DNA from: Sphagnum magellanicum | Lineage: Eukaryota; Streptophyta; Sphagnopsida; Sphagnales; Sphagnaceae | Assembly (NCBI GenBank): GCA_021904315.1 | Contig: CM038919.1 | Location: forward strand, 21,307,666-21,371,665 | Length of the DNA: 64,000 nucleotides | Direction of reading: 5' to 3' | Part shown: positions 1 through 12,050 of the stretch, one piece after another | How positions within the stretch are numbered: the stretch's first letter is position 1 | How the letters are laid out: each line of letters opens with the position of its first letter | The notes under the pieces: model-generated | What the model was told of the DNA's origin: nothing | What the model saw: the letters and a program-made list of their open reading frames with translations, nothing else | Database searches by the model: none | Program-made: the position numbers and the translations under genes

Positions 1-860
1 TGCACAAGGATTGAAAATGGCATGGGATGTCAAAAATTGGGATCGAGAGTCCATTAAAGTGAGTTGGACACAAAAATTAACATTTGTATTAGATTTCTAT
101 GAATTAAAATGATTCATGGAAGGTAAGCAAAAATAATAATTAATGTTTGTTGTTCTTTTATAAATTTGTTTCATCCAAGGTGTGTTAGGGTTTAATTTGG
201 TGGTTTTTGGGTGTCAATAGGGTTTAGGGCACAACAAAGGAGGAGTTTGTTGTAATTACAGTTCATGTTGAAATGTAATGCTGTCATCTATACATTATTT
301 ATCATGCAACAAAAGTTGCAAAGGTGACAATTGCTTACTGAGCTAAATACGACATTGTAGATAGTGATATGGTTTAAGGTTTCCACTTTATATAATATGC
401 TAGGTTTTTTTAACCCTTTCATTTTTTGGACTACCCACTTTTTGAGTTTTGGTCCTTTGATATATTATAGAAAACCTTTTTTTTCATTGGGTTCTTTAGT
501 TTTTTTAATCCCACTATAACAACATGTATCCCTTATACGCTAAATGATTTCATTGGATTTTGAGGGAATTCACTAGTTATAATGAACGAGGACCAGTGAA
601 GAAGCAATGAATTCATTGGTCTAGTGAACAGGGACTAATGAACTGCACTCACATTTTGTAATAATGTCCACCCATTTTTGTACATTTTTAATTAATATAA
701 TCTTTTCTTTTAGTCACACTTGTTTGATGGGTATATGGTTAATTATATATGTCTTTTTTTGGTCATTTTTTTAGTGTTTTAAATGTAAGAATCAAAATTT
801 AAATAGTCCCATATGCACACTTTATAATTAACTTGTTTAAGGCTTACAAAGATCAAAATG
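1..860. other. AT-rich DNA without recognisable gene
   Basis: No supportable coding region is seen on either strand. A stretch at about 540-640 resembles, in opposite orientation, the sequence at about 21605-21725: both carry a phrase like CTGGTCC(T/C)(T/C)GTTCA followed by a (C/A)ACTAG and then TTCA...AAATC(C/T)AATGAAA. It is probably an old dispersed repeat. The rest is low-complexity T/A-rich sequence. Confidence 0.5.
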
Positions 861-869
861 TACATTGTG

Positions 870-1150
870 CAATACCTACATATAATGTATTAGAAATCAC
901 ATCACCTAAAGATTTTTAAAGCAATACCCACATTTTAATCAACTTATTAGCATTGTCATGAAGTCAAACATGCAATACCTACATCTTTTCTATTATAACT
1001 TCCATAATGCCATTTTAAATTTGCACTACCTACATATAAGTCTCCTAGATAGTAACTAAATTTTTTTACATCCATTGCAATACTCACATATAGGTCCTCT
1101 AAATAATTGTTGATGTTTTTCCATCCATTGCAATACTCGCATACATGTTT
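870..1150 (+). repeat. Irregular repeat of a GCAATACCTACAT motif
   Basis: At least six variants of GCAATACC(T/C)ACAT occur at irregular spacing of about 40-60 bases (for example GCAATACCCACAT, GCACTACCTACAT, GCAATACTCACAT). The same word recurs around both MULE copies in this window (8.7-9.1 kb, 56-58 kb, 61.4-61.7 kb), always in plus orientation. There is no coding potential. The function is unknown, and it is most simply a decayed tandem repeat attached to a transposon family. Confidence 0.6.
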
Positions 1151-1239
1151 TTTTTATGTTAATAAGTTATTCAAATCGTTATTTTAGATAATTATTCATG
1201 ATAATTAATTGTCATAAAATTAATTCAAGTATATTTTAA

Positions 1240-1570
1240 AACATATTTTGGGTACCCAAACCACTTATTGGTTATTTTGAAGTGATCTTACATGTGGGTG
1301 TTGCATCTAGGGTTGGGTCTTCACCTAAGGTTCTTTAAATCACCTATGGATTATTTCAAAATGAATTTGTATGCGAGTATTACATCTAGGCTTTGGTTTT
1401 CATTCAAAGGCACCCAAACTACATATTGGTTATTTTGAAATGACCCTACATGTTGATATTGCATTTAGAGTTAGGTCTTCACTTAAGGTTACTTAAATCA
1501 CCTATGAGTTATTTCAAAACAAACCTAAATATGGGTATTGCATTTAGGGCTAGGTATTCATATAATTTTG
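1240..1570 (+). repeat. ~80-bp tandem repeat, about four copies
   Basis: Anchors of the form GGTTATTTTGAA / GGATTATTTCAAA recur at about 1270, 1347, 1427 and 1506, giving a period near 79 bases. Each unit also carries TTGCAT(C/T)TAGGG and TCTTCAC(C/T)TAAGG. The array is clearly related to that at 5255-5550. Units are well diverged, so the array is old. Short open frames inside it are repeat translations, not genes. Confidence 0.75.
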
Positions 1571-1649
1571 CAATACTTACACACGTGTTTATTTTCACCA
1601 ACTTGAAATTTGGCCTCAATTTTTTTAATAATTAAATATAATTTGTAAC

Positions 1650-1915
1650 AAAACAAAAAAGAATGTATGTATCTTACCACTTGGTAATATCTCCAAGTTG
1701 AGTTTTTTCACTTTCTTTAAAAAAGATATAAAATGACATTACATTGTTTTACATATGTTTAAGCCTTAGAAATTCCCCCCAAAATGCACCCTAGATTTAT
1801 TTTAATTATTATAGACTTAGAAAAACAATGTTAATTAATTTATATGTCCCAAATTCTAAACTTAAACCATAATCCAATAGTATATACTTATAATAATTAT
1901 ATGAAAAAGTGTATT
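1650..1915 (+). repeat. Partial third copy of the ~0.8-kb dispersed repeat
   Basis: This segment matches the 3' part of the copies at 3385-4170 and 9362-10168. Shared, ordered landmarks are GAATGTATGT, CACATATGTTTAA-like, AAATT(T/C)CCCC, and CCATAATCCAATAGTA followed by TATAATAATTA. Divergence is moderate. It lacks the 5' half of the repeat. Confidence 0.65.
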
Positions 1916-1979
1916 TTTAAAATATTTTTCTAAAAAAGCCAAATTTAATATGTTATAATACCAAAAAAATAGACATTAA

Positions 1980-2250
1980 ACTATCATAAATGCTTAGTAA
2001 GCCTAGTTGGCCTAGGCTAGTAAACTACCTACATAGTTAATAGGTTTACCTAGTAAGCTAGACCACCTTGAATACCTACTTAGACCATCTAAAATACTAA
2101 CCTAGAAGGCTTACACTAGTGAATCTACTACTATATTACGTAGGTAGCCTACTAAGTACACCTAGGTTAAGCTATTAGGTAGTTAATCAAGTTACTTAAA
2201 AAGTAGTCTACTAATTTATTATTTATGCTAAGGCTAGGTTGTTTAACTTG
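1980..2250. repeat. Degenerate CCTA/TAGG array
   Basis: CCTAGG, GGTAGG, TACCTA and AGCCTA words in both orientations make this block locally self-complementary. It is the smallest of several such blocks in the window (see 10450-10960, 11520-12050 and 17240-18560). No gene is seen. Confidence 0.65.
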
Positions 2251-2304
2251 GTCATTGTCAACACTTTAATCAATCTAACAACCTTGGCAATGAACTTCTG
2301 TTGC

Positions 2305-2367
2305 GGCTGGTAATTTGTCCAAACTATGGATTCTTGGTTGGTAATTTGTTCCAAGTTACGAATTATT
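2305..2367 (+). repeat. Short imperfect tandem duplication (~31 bp x2)
   Basis: GGCTGGTAATTTGT... is followed directly by GGTTGGTAATTTGTT..., two imperfect copies of a unit of about 31 bases. It is a minor feature in otherwise anonymous sequence. Confidence 0.5.
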
Positions 2368-2375
2368 GGTTGCTT

Positions 2376-3384
2376 TCTTTTATTTACTATTATGTTTCTT
2401 GGATGTTCAAGTCATGTTTAGCTTTTCAAGGTGTCAAGAACATTGCATAACAACTTGGCCCCTCACAAAACTTTTGAATTCACACAAACTTTAACATGGT
2501 TTCCAAGAACTTATGAACATTTTCATACCTAACTATTTATCTTTTGGAATTTTTAATGATCATTAAATATAAACTTCATAAAAAAAATTGCCTTATACAT
2601 AACCATGAACTTATATATATAATTTAAATTTAATATAAATTTAATCAATTTTTATCTTATTTTAAATAAATATGAAGATATGATATGTATTAAAATTAAT
2701 CAATAATATTATTCCATAATATTATTAATTATATATAATGTGTTACTCAATATGTTCTAGATAACAATATATTTAGACCAATATTTAATCCAATATTCTA
2801 CATCACAAAAAAAAAATTACATAAGGACTTGTGTTATATATTTATAAAATATTACCAACCTACTATATAATTATTTAACCTAAAAATTATTTATTATATA
2901 TCAGAAAAGTTTAAAATAAAATTTCAATCATACATAGGATTAATCTATGGGAGAGATCATTTTTATTATTATGTGAAACATTAGAAAAGTAAAACATCAT
3001 GTGTTTTAATTTAGAGATTTAAGTCTTATTAAATTGGAGACTTTATGTTTTTATTTTTTGAAATGAGTTTACAACTTTAAAAAGGAAAAACATAAATATG
3101 TACATTGAAAAAATGTTAAGCGTGAACTTTGAATTTTTTGATTTCAACAAACTTTGAATTTTAACATTAAATAATAAATTTTACATTAAATCCTAACCCA
3201 TGTACCATCAATGTGACTAATTTTTCATTACGTTCAATTTTATATATGTTAAATCATACTATAAGGTGAACAAATAATGTGAAAACATGAATTTCATGAT
3301 GTATTAGCAGGGAATAAAATATTTTTATGTTTCATGGTTAATGAATTATCACAATATGATACGAGTATTGCATTTAAACAAAAG
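2376..3384. other. AT-rich DNA, nothing recognised
   Basis: Very AT-rich sequence with no open frame of note, no RNA gene signature and no clear repeat structure. Confidence 0.5.
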
Positions 3385-4170
3385 TGGGTTAGAAAATATT
3401 GACTTTAACAATTATGGAACATATGGAAAACAAAAAATATTCATAATTATGTTATAGATCTAAATAATTGTTCAGATAAAAAACCAATACAATGAGCAAA
3501 GTCTAAAGTATAAACATTAAACCCTAAAATATATGAACCAAATTCTTAAACCCTAAAGCATAAGGCTTATCCCTAAAAATCCAAAAGATATTTGCCATAA
3601 ACCCTATTAAAACCCTAACTAGACAAACCCTATAAAAAAAACATTTTAGTGATATATGCCCTAAACCCAAAAAACTATACAAATTATATAACGAAAAATG
3701 AAAAAAAAAGGAAATAAATTAGAAACCAAAATTTAAGGCTTTTAAACTACCAAATTATTTATTGACCAAAAAATAACCTTAATCTTCTAAAACAATCAAA
3801 TAAATTTTTTAAAAAACCAAAAAAAAATGTATGTTTCTTACTTTTGTGTGACCTTTTCAAGCTAATTTTTCCATTCACTTTGAAAAAGATATAGAATGAA
3901 ATTGTATTGCTTCACATATGTTTAAACCTTGGAAATTTCCCCTCAAATTTAGCCTAGCTTAGGTTAATTACTATAGATTTCTGAAAATTTTGTTAATTAA
4001 TTTATATCTTGTAAACCCTAAACCTAAACCATAATCCAATAATACATATTTATAATAATTACATGAAAAGATGTATTATAATGTCCATTCCATAAATAAA
4101 TTAAGTAAACAAAATTTAGTAAAATATGCATTAACTAAACCAAAATGGCTACAATTATGACATTTTTTAA
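3385..4170 (+). repeat. ~0.8-kb dispersed direct repeat, copy 1
   Basis: Collinear over its length with 9362-10168, in the same orientation and about 6 kb apart. Both begin near TTAGAAAATATTGA, pass through CCAATACAATGAGCAAAGTC and a cluster of AAACCCTAA words, and end near ATGGCTACAATTATGACATT. The MULE transposase remnant at 5960-8580 lies between them. The ends are not TG..CA and no primer-binding site or polypurine tract was noticed at the inner edges, so an LTR interpretation is not supported. The AAACCCTAA clusters resemble degenerate plant telomeric repeat. Confidence 0.75.
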
Positions 4171-5254
4171 AAAAAATTGTATGATTCACAATTTCATTTT
4201 TTTTACCTACCCATTAATATAAATATTTCACATAACAATTGACATACATGTTTGTTTATTAGCCACACATAGACACATAATAAAAAATATTGATGTGTTT
4301 AATAATGTAAAAATGTGACATTGTTTATTCTATGGATGACATTGTTTAATTATGTGAATTATATGAAATTTAAATGAAATGAAAATCTTAAATCTTGACA
4401 TTAGAGCTAAAAATGTTAAATTTTAATGTTAAAACCTAATTGCAAACTTACAATAATTTTTAACTTTAAATCTTAATTTCAAACTTTGAAATGCTAATGA
4501 TGTCACATGATGGGTCACCCATCCAATTGTGAAAAATGTTTTTTTTTTTAATCACATCATTTGACACATCACTCATCCAACTGAGGAGAAAAGGATAATT
4601 ATTTAATAATAGGATGAGTGATGCATCCTATGAATTATGATTAATTATGATTCTTCTAGATTTTCAGATAAATAAAAATACTTGTGATTGTTAATTAGTT
4701 TTTTATTGAATTTATTTTAATTTAACATATGAATTTCCAAATTTAAAGAAGATTAAATTTTAAAATAATTAATGAACTATCAACAAATTATGTCATATAA
4801 TTAAGGAATTAATAGATAATTATTTCAAATAATGTAAATAATTAATTTAAATAATTAAATAACCATTTGTTTATTTAAAATAATTAAGCAATCATCTGGT
4901 TTAACCTTATTTATTTGGATTTTTAAAAATTAGATCTAAAATCAGATTGATTAATTTTATATTTGATTGATTAAGTTTATTATTATTATTATTTAATAAG
5001 TTATTGAAATCATTATTTAAAATAATTATTCCACATTATAGATTACAAGTTCAACTTTTCCGAGAATTCAACTTTTCCATGAAAATTTCCTACACCAAGA
5101 TAGGTTTGATCACGATTGTCATTGTACTATTTGTTCCACAAACAATTCAACATCTTTTCAATTTCAATGAAACAAAGTAAAAATCATGGAACTCCTAATC
5201 AACAACCCCAACCTTTATACACACCTTTGTTAGCATATTATTATGAAATTAACT
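4171..5254. other. AT-rich DNA without recognised feature
   Basis: Homopolymer- and TTAA-rich sequence. A pair of similar phrases at about 4505-4625 (CACATCA and CATCCAAT/CATCCAACT) hints at an old repeat. No gene is seen on either strand. Confidence 0.45.
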
Positions 5255-5550
5255 CATTGTTTTGGAATGACCCAACATGTAGGTATTGCATTTAGGGTAG
5301 GATCTTCATTTGAAGAAACCTAAACCCCACATGGGTTATTTCAAAGTGACGTTGAATGTGAGTATTACATATAGGGTTGGGCTTTCACTTAAAGGTACCC
5401 AAACCACCTATGGGTTATTTCGAAATGACCTTGCATGTGAGTATTGCGTTTAAGGTTAAGTCTTCACTTAAGGGCATCCAAACCACCTAAAGGGGTTATT
5501 TTGAAACGACCATGCATGTGGGTATTGCATTTAAGGTTAATTCTTCATTT
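5255..5550 (+). repeat. ~80-bp tandem repeat, about four copies
   Basis: Units of about 80 bases share GGGTTATTTCGAAATGACC-like, ATGTG(A/G)GTATTGC and TCTTCACTTAAGG-like blocks. This is the same family as 1240-1570. It lies just beyond the 3' end of the minus-strand MULE remnant and may be part of that element's terminal region. Confidence 0.75.
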
Positions 5551-5559
5551 AAATTTACA

Positions 5560-5745
5560 ATACTTACATTCATACGTACTTTTACCAATTAGAATTTTGG
5601 GGCTTAGTTGCAATACTTGCACCCGTACTTACCTTTACCAACTATAATTTTGGGGCCTAATTGTAATCCTTGCACTTGTACTTACCTTTACCAACTAGGA
5701 TTTTGGGGCTTAGTTGTAATACTTGCATTTGACACTAATATTATC
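5560..5745 (+). repeat. ~62-bp tandem repeat, about three copies
   Basis: TACTTACCTTTACCAACTA followed by AATTTTGGGGC is repeated at a spacing of about 61-62 bases, each time with an AATACTTGCA-like or AATCCTTGCA-like word. The array directly follows the 80-bp array and appears to be a secondary expansion within the same flank. Confidence 0.7.
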
Positions 5746-5959
5746 ACTATCCTTGTGTTTTTGCATTTTAATTTTTTTTTGTTTATTATTCGGAAACAAT
5801 AATAACCTTTGTGCCATATTAGACTTAATGTGTGTGTTGAATGCATGATGTTCAATGAATTTGGGTTATGGTTTCCTCCATGCAAAATTGATCCTAAAAC
5901 AAATTTCTTAGTCCAATGGCAACAATCTTGATTAATAATTGAGACATTTATTCATGACA

Positions 5960-8580
5960 TCATTTAGTACGTACATTTGTGTGATTGAACATTGTTTCAT
6001 GCCAATCTTTGAGCCATTTGACACTATTTCCCAATCCATCTTCTACATGGTGTAACACGAATCCTAGGTGTAAAATTGCATTCACTTTTGTGAGGCATAT
6101 GTTATGAATATTGCATGCCAATACTTTCATGTGTGAGGTGGCATGCTCACAAAGTGTCACATCACCTTCTTTACATTCATTTGTGATCTCTTGCAGTATA
6201 GTGACCAATTGTGCAAAAGCCCTTTCCATTAAAGTTGATGAATTTGTTGTGTCATTAAACCCTACAAATGGCACCCATAGGGAGATCACTTTGCTCCCCG
6301 GTCGTGATCCCATTGAACTCCATGATCCCATCATCACCTTCAAGATGTTCATTTTTGTCATCACCATTGGATTCCATATCATCTGGAATATGTCGTGGGT
6401 CCACAAACATGTGACCCGACCTTTCATGATGTGATCCATACCATTTCCACAATAATGAATGATATCTTCTTGAGTAATGTTTGTGCATGTGAGAATCACC
6501 ACGATTTGGTGTTTACACATGTTCCCTTGTAATGCCCATTCACATGTGTAACAAGATATTTCGGTGAATGATAATTTCACCACATAAGTGACATTGGGAA
6601 GGCGTTGCCTCTGTACGCCCCAAGCTCCATCACTTTCAAAGGTTGGTTGGTACACATGGGTGAGTTGAATAAAGGCTGTTTTTTCCACACTTCATGTAAC
6701 AATGGCCTCCACAACCTTGTTTTTTATGAAACCTTTTTTCTTCATTTCCAATGTGTGCATGTAGTGGCGTGCAATGGTTTTTGTTAATCACCTCACCAAC
6801 CAATGAATCCTACGCCCTTTAAGGCTTTTTGTGTCAAAAGCAAACCAACGTTTCAACGCACTGTGATATGATTCAATGATCGCCTAAGTGTCTTGGTTGG
6901 AATGGGGCACTGATGAACACTTGCCATCCATAACTTTGCAAACATAAACACAATGCACAAGGGTGAATAACATGATTACAAAAGAGTTTTGAATATTAAA
7001 CCATGACAAACATTATCACTTACCAAATTAATGGTAATAAGTCCAGAAGTAATTTGTCCACGCATTAGCAAACGTATGTTTATGAACGTTTTTTTTCACA
7101 ATAACCTTCCCACTTTATTTGAAATTGTTAATTTTTCTCCATGACTGATGGACATCTACATCACCTCATGAAAATGTTGGAGGATTCCACCCCGCACCTC
7201 CACATCTTTGATTTTTTCAGTACCACGTAAGCGCCATGCTTTGAGAACATGCCAACAACAAAGGAAGATGGGAACCTTGTCCATACCCCATATGACCTTA
7301 ATAGGGATACATATGCAATAAAATCACCATGAGTGGATGGGGTTAGTACAAAAGAAAATGCATTTGAAATAATAAAAAAAATTATGAAAGATACTAAAAA
7401 ACATTCAAGGAAATAAACACAAAGTGGGTACTAGGTATAAAACTAATCGTAATGCCTTCAATTCTTGTGGTCCATTATCAATGAGAAAACATGATGGTTT
7501 CCAATGTGGCATGTGTGATAGCATCTTATATTTTAATGGTTTCAACAATTCGATCAAATCCTCAAGTATTGCCTACTTGTAATGATCCATGCTAAAGGGA
7601 CACCCGTGTGATGATCATCAAACCCCATCAAGGTGAATAGATGGAATTTCATGTCATTCATGTTAAATGTGGCATCCATAAAAATGGCACCATTGTGACC
7701 ATATGATAACATGGATTCACATTGAATTGGTGTTTGAATACCTATGGTGAATGGGACTTGAATCCCATTGATTTCACCAGCATCTTGGAAAAAGAATACA
7801 TCTTCAAGATGTTGGAAAGCCCAAGACTAAATTGAAATTCCAGGATTGGTGTGTAAATGCCATTTCCCCTTTTTATGTTTCCAATCCAAATATGCAATGT
7901 TTTGAAGCCGAATGAAATCATGTGTCATGTTTTGGCCTGCATTCACACGTTCCCACCAAATTGTTTTATGTTTGTCATATATTTGTTTGGCCATGTAACC
8001 TAAGTTTAATTGGGCCCATATGTGGTCCTTCAATGCCTGTGACATGTGTGGAGCATAACAAAACATATGAGAAATGGATTCCCGGTCATGCTCACCATGT
8101 GCGAATGACCCATTAGTTTGTGTATGGGCCTTATGATAAATCGTGATCTCGGCCACATCGAGCCGTGTATATAGACATTTGATTGAGAATGACGTTAGGA
8201 ATCCTCATTTAATAAATTGAGTGTGGGTTGAGTTTTTTTTATAATCCTTTGGTTTTTACATGCACTAATACCTAGACCAAAAAACACTCAAGATGTAAAT
8301 GATTACATCTTTGTTATATGAATCAAAGAAATTAAAAAGGTTAATGACATAAATGTTTACCACGTATGCTTGAAGTGGTTTTTGATAGTTAGTTGTTTGA
8401 CATCCATTTGGCTTCAAAAGTTTTTGTAAACATTCCATTCCATGGGGGTGTTCATATCCCCTTGTTCACCTTCCAAGAATTTTGGGATGCAAGCACATGG
8501 AACATAAGCAAATTGAATGTTCACTTTATTATGCCCTCCATGGCGTATCCCGAACATCCACACTAAGTTTTTATTTGAAA
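5960..8580 (-). pseudogene. Decayed SWIM-finger MULE transposase, copy A
   Basis: Transposase of the Mutator-like/FAR1-related type, which cuts and pastes element DNA in the nucleus. Reading from high to low coordinates, the pieces are an N-terminal block near 8575-8414 (RHGGHNKV, then AYVPCACIPKFLEGEQGDM), a helical block at 8156-7827, and the catalytic start near 7690-7610 with MDATFNMNDMKFHLFTLMG containing the first Asp. The second Asp follows near 7480 (CFLIDNGPQE), then a CCWHVLKAW motif near 7260, the catalytic Glu in AIIESYH near 6868, and a C-terminal zinc-binding SWIM-like segment near 6570-6515 (CYTCEWALQGNMCKH). The reading frame is broken several times, including a stop just before AIIESYH, so no functional protein is expected. 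The longest continuous piece is 5960-6688. Copy B at 58.1-60.4 kb is a relative in the same orientation. Terminal inverted repeats were not located. Confidence 0.85.
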
Positions 8581-8699
8581 AATGGGACTTGGTGGGGTTT
8601 TGGACATGAATGGAATGGGACTTTGGAACCCTTCCCATGATTGAATGGAAGTAGGACAAATTCCTACACCAGAAGAATTCATAATTCTAAAAACATTCA

Positions 8700-9085
8700 T
8701 CATTGAACAAAAACCCAAAATGCAATACCTACACGGCTTCTTAAAATTGACGTTGTGACTTGGAATTCCCATTACAATACCCACATCATGATATAAAATA
8801 TTTACTGTCCCAATGTACATCATATACAATACTTGCATTATGAACCCATATATTAAAACAAATTTTGGCAACACCCACACTAAGATGTTAAACCTTCCAT
8901 CACTGAAAATGTTCACATATGCAATACCTACATTGTACCTTAAACCCATAATGTTTAAAAACCCCATGTAGCAACACCCACATAATGATCATTAATGCAC
9001 AATGTTTAAGGGGTGCAAAATGTAATACCTACCTTAGGCCATAAAACCCACATTGGTTGTGGGGAGTAAATGCATTACTCGCATT
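8700..9085 (+). repeat. GCAATACCTACA-type irregular repeat
   Basis: GCAATACCTACAC, ACAATACCCACATC, ACAATACTTGCATT, GCAACACCCACACT and GCAATACCTACATT occur at intervals of about 50-60 bases immediately upstream of the MULE N-terminus. The open frame on the minus strand here is a repeat translation. Confidence 0.65.
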
Positions 9086-9361
9086 TGGGTATGAAAAAAT
9101 CAAACTACAAAGAAATATTGAATATGAAATACCCAACTAAAGGTCTAAAATCTTTATTTATGGTTGTATACTTAATGAAACTTGACACCCGTTCTATATC
9201 TAATAGCTAGGAAATGAATAGAGGTTAAATTGTGAAAATATAAACACAAAACAAAAGAAGTAACAAGGGACAAATGCATACCTTTAGGAATAAAAGATGA
9301 TAACGTTTCACCAAAGTTTATAATCCCAATTGAAAACACAACCTTAAAAGATCATATTCGT

Positions 9362-10168
9362 ACAAAAGTTAGAAAATATTGAACTTTAATAACTATGGAA
9401 CATATGGAAACAAAGGAGATTCATAATTATGCTATAAATTTAAACAATTGATAAGATCAAAAACCAATACAATGAGCAAAGTCTAGAGTATAAACTTTAA
9501 GCCCTAAAATACGAACCAAATTCCTAAACCCTAAATCATAAAACTTAACCCTAATAATCCAAACGATATTTTGCCATAAGCCCTATTACAACCTTAATTA
9601 TACAAACCCTAACAAAAAAAATCTTAGTGATATATGCCCCAAATCCAAAAAAATTATACAAAATATACAAATTATATAATGCAAAACAAGTTTTTTTTTT
9701 AAAAACATAGGAAAAAATTTAGAAACCAAAATTTAAAGCTCTTAAATTACAAATATTTACTAACTGAAAAAAAATTTAATTTTCAAAAACAATCAAATAA
9801 ATTTTGTAAAACACCAAAAAAGAATGTATGTTTCTTACCTTTGTTTGATCTTTTTAAGCTAATTTTTTCCACTCTATTTGAAGACGATATAAAATGAAAT
9901 TTTATTACTTCACATATGTTTAAACCCTAAAAATATCCCCCCAAATTTAGCCTAATTTAAGTTAATTACTATATATTTATGAAAAATTTGTTAACTAATT
10001 TATGCGTGCCAACCGTAAACCTAATCCATAATCCAATAGTACATACTTATAATAATTACATGATAAGATGTATTGTAGTGTCCATTCCATAAATCAATTA
10101 GGTAGACAAAATTTAGTAAAATATGCATTAACTAAACCAAAATGGCTACAATTATGACATTGTTTCCA
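9362..10168 (+). repeat. ~0.8-kb dispersed direct repeat, copy 2
   Basis: Second full copy of the repeat at 3385-4170, in the same orientation and order of landmarks. It lies upstream of the MULE copy A coding region and abuts the putative left end of the CACTA-like element at 10167. Divergence is scattered substitutions and short indels. Confidence 0.75.
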
Positions 10169-10449
10169 CTATAAATTGTTTGTAATACCTACATATGGGG
10201 ACCAATGTTCATCATCCATCAACTAAAACAAACCTTAATAAATTGATAACACAATGCCAAAATGTATATTTCATGACTTGGACATTTATGACTAATGTCC
10301 TAATCTAATCATGTAGTCATATGTCTTTAGCCATATACTTTTATTCAAATTTGCGATTACATTGCAATTGCATTATGATTACATGATTAAATTAGGAATA
10401 TTTTGTGACTACATGATTAGATTAGGACTATTTTGTGACTACATTGTGA

Positions 10450-10960
10450 CTATGTGATTAACCTACATACATTAATAACCTACCTATGTTAATAGTTTAA
10501 TTAGGTGCTACCTACCTACTATGTAGTACATACATACCTACCTACCTACCTACCTATTAGATGGTATTACATATGTACCTAGATTACTATGCACCTACCT
10601 ATTTATTTACCTACCTACTAGCTAGGTCGTACATACCTACATGGTTACCTACTATTTATTACTAATTATCTACCTACCTACTTACATACTAAATAAGTAG
10701 TACATATATGTACCTACTACTAGGCACCTACCTACTTATTTACCTACTTACTATGTAGGTAGTACATACATACCTACCTACTACTTAGGTATTTATTTAC
10801 AAATAGGTACCTATCTACTACCTACTTACTACTATCTCTAGGTATTACTTACTTAGTACCTACCAAGCTAGGTACCTACTAGGTTACTAGGTAGGTTATA
10901 AGTTGTTAGGTAAGTAAGTACCTAGGTACCTAACTTACAAAGTAGGTTAAAAAAATTGTT
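10450..10960. repeat. ACCT/AGGT tetranucleotide array with orientation switch
   Basis: Runs of CTACCTACCTACC dominate to about 10860, then the sequence switches to AGGTAGGT/TAGGT words. The two halves are therefore largely complementary, and the block could fold into a hairpin or cruciform. It is interspersed with TACATA and ATGTAGTA words. Confidence 0.8.
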
Positions 10961-10999
10961 TACAAGAATATGGTGACAACTTTTATCATGTAAAAATCA

Positions 11000-11070
11000 T
11001 GTGGTACAATGGTTAAGTGAAGGTTAAAGACTTCTTCCTTCAATGTGAAGGCGAGGGGTTCAAATGCTCA
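11000..11070 (+). repeat. tRNA-derived SINE head (A and B boxes)
   Basis: An A-box-like TGGTACAATGGTTAAG at 11002-11017 and a B-box-like GGGTTCAAATGC at 11056-11067 have the spacing of an internal RNA polymerase III promoter in a tRNA. The cloverleaf is degenerate, so this is a SINE head or tRNA relic rather than a functional tRNA. Confidence 0.55.
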
Positions 11071-11495
11071 CACTTGCAACTTAATGAACTAGCCTAACTA
11101 GCTTAATTTAAACTAATTAAGTTAGCCTACATTCCTAGGTAGGCTAGGGCCTACATTTTTAACATCTAGGTTGGGTTTTTAGCCTTTATACCATGTGTTT
11201 ACATGCCACATGTCTACATGCCATGGGTGGATAACATCTTTGATATTTAATGAATTATATCCAATGGCCATAATTTATGGATCTCATCAAGCATTAATGA
11301 CCTCCATGACCTTATAATCGCAAAAGTCATAATCGCAAATTGTTTTGCGACTGAACCACATTAGCAATTAGGTGTTTTAAACAACGTATCCTATTTGACT
11401 ACATAGTCATGTAGTCATAGATGTCTTCCATGACTAACAACGCAATCATAAATCAAGTCACAAAAGACAACTTTTCTTATAGTGTGGGTAGGATT

Positions 11496-11512
11496 GGGGG
11501 GGGGGGGGGGGG
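11496..11512 (+). repeat. G17 homopolymer
   Basis: Seventeen consecutive G residues in strongly AT-rich surroundings, twelve bases after the putative CACTA right end. The tract can form a G-quadruplex in principle, and assembly or sequencing error in run length is likely. Confidence 0.95.
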
Positions 11513-11519
11513 TATTGGA

Positions 11520-12050
11520 AAAAATGAATAGGTAGTTAGTTAGGTATTTGGCTATGTAAAATGTGTAGGTAAGTAGGTAAGTAAAGTGGTAGGTAAAAAG
11601 GTGGTTGCATAGGTAGGTAAATAGGTATATAAGTAGGTGGGTGGGTTGGTAGGTAGGCTAGTAAATAGAAAGGAAGTTCAAGGAACAAGGTAAATATGTT
11701 ACTAAGGTAGGTAGGCAAGTTAATATGTAGGAAAAAAGTTATACTAACAAGGTAGCTAGGTAGATAGGCAAGTTAGTACGTAGGAAACAAACTACCTTAT
11801 CGAGGTGGCTAAATATATAGAGTACTTATGTCAATAAGGTGGTTGTGTATATAGGGTTGCTAGTTAGTAAGGTAGTTAGGTTAGTAAGGTAGGTAGTTAG
11901 TACAATGGTTAGGTCAGTAGGGAGGTTAAGTCAGTAGGGTATGTAGTTAATAGGGTAGTTAGGTTAGTATGGTAGGTATTAATATAATAGTTAGGTCAAT
12001 ATGATAACTAGTTATTAGGGTAGCTATGTCAGTAGGGGATAATTAATAAG
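11520..12050 (+). repeat. AGGT/TAGG-rich array
   Basis: GGTAGGTA, AGTAGGT, TAGTTAGG and TCAGTAGGG words fill this block with AGGT orientation only, opposite to the first part of the 10450-10960 array. No gene is seen. The reverse-strand frame is a repeat translation rich in Y, L and P. Confidence 0.75.

Larger units (their letters stand above)
10167..11484. mobile_element. Putative non-autonomous CACTA-like element 1
   Basis: The left end reads CACTATAAATTG and the right end is TTTTCTTATAGTG, whose complement is CACTATAAGAAAA, close to the canonical plant CACTA terminus. Subterminal regions on both sides are rich in TGACTAC/GTAGTCA words in opposing orientation (10290-10450 and about 11330-11470), as expected for transposase-binding repeats. 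The interior holds an ACCT/AGGT array and a tRNA-like SINE head but no transposase. No matching 3-base target duplication is evident (TTC before, TGG after), so the exact ends are uncertain. Confidence 0.45.

Noticed and set aside
3385-10168. The two ~0.8-kb direct repeats as LTRs of a retrotransposon
   Set aside because: No TG..CA ends, primer-binding site, polypurine tract or reverse transcriptase; the interior codes for a DNA transposase on the opposite strand.
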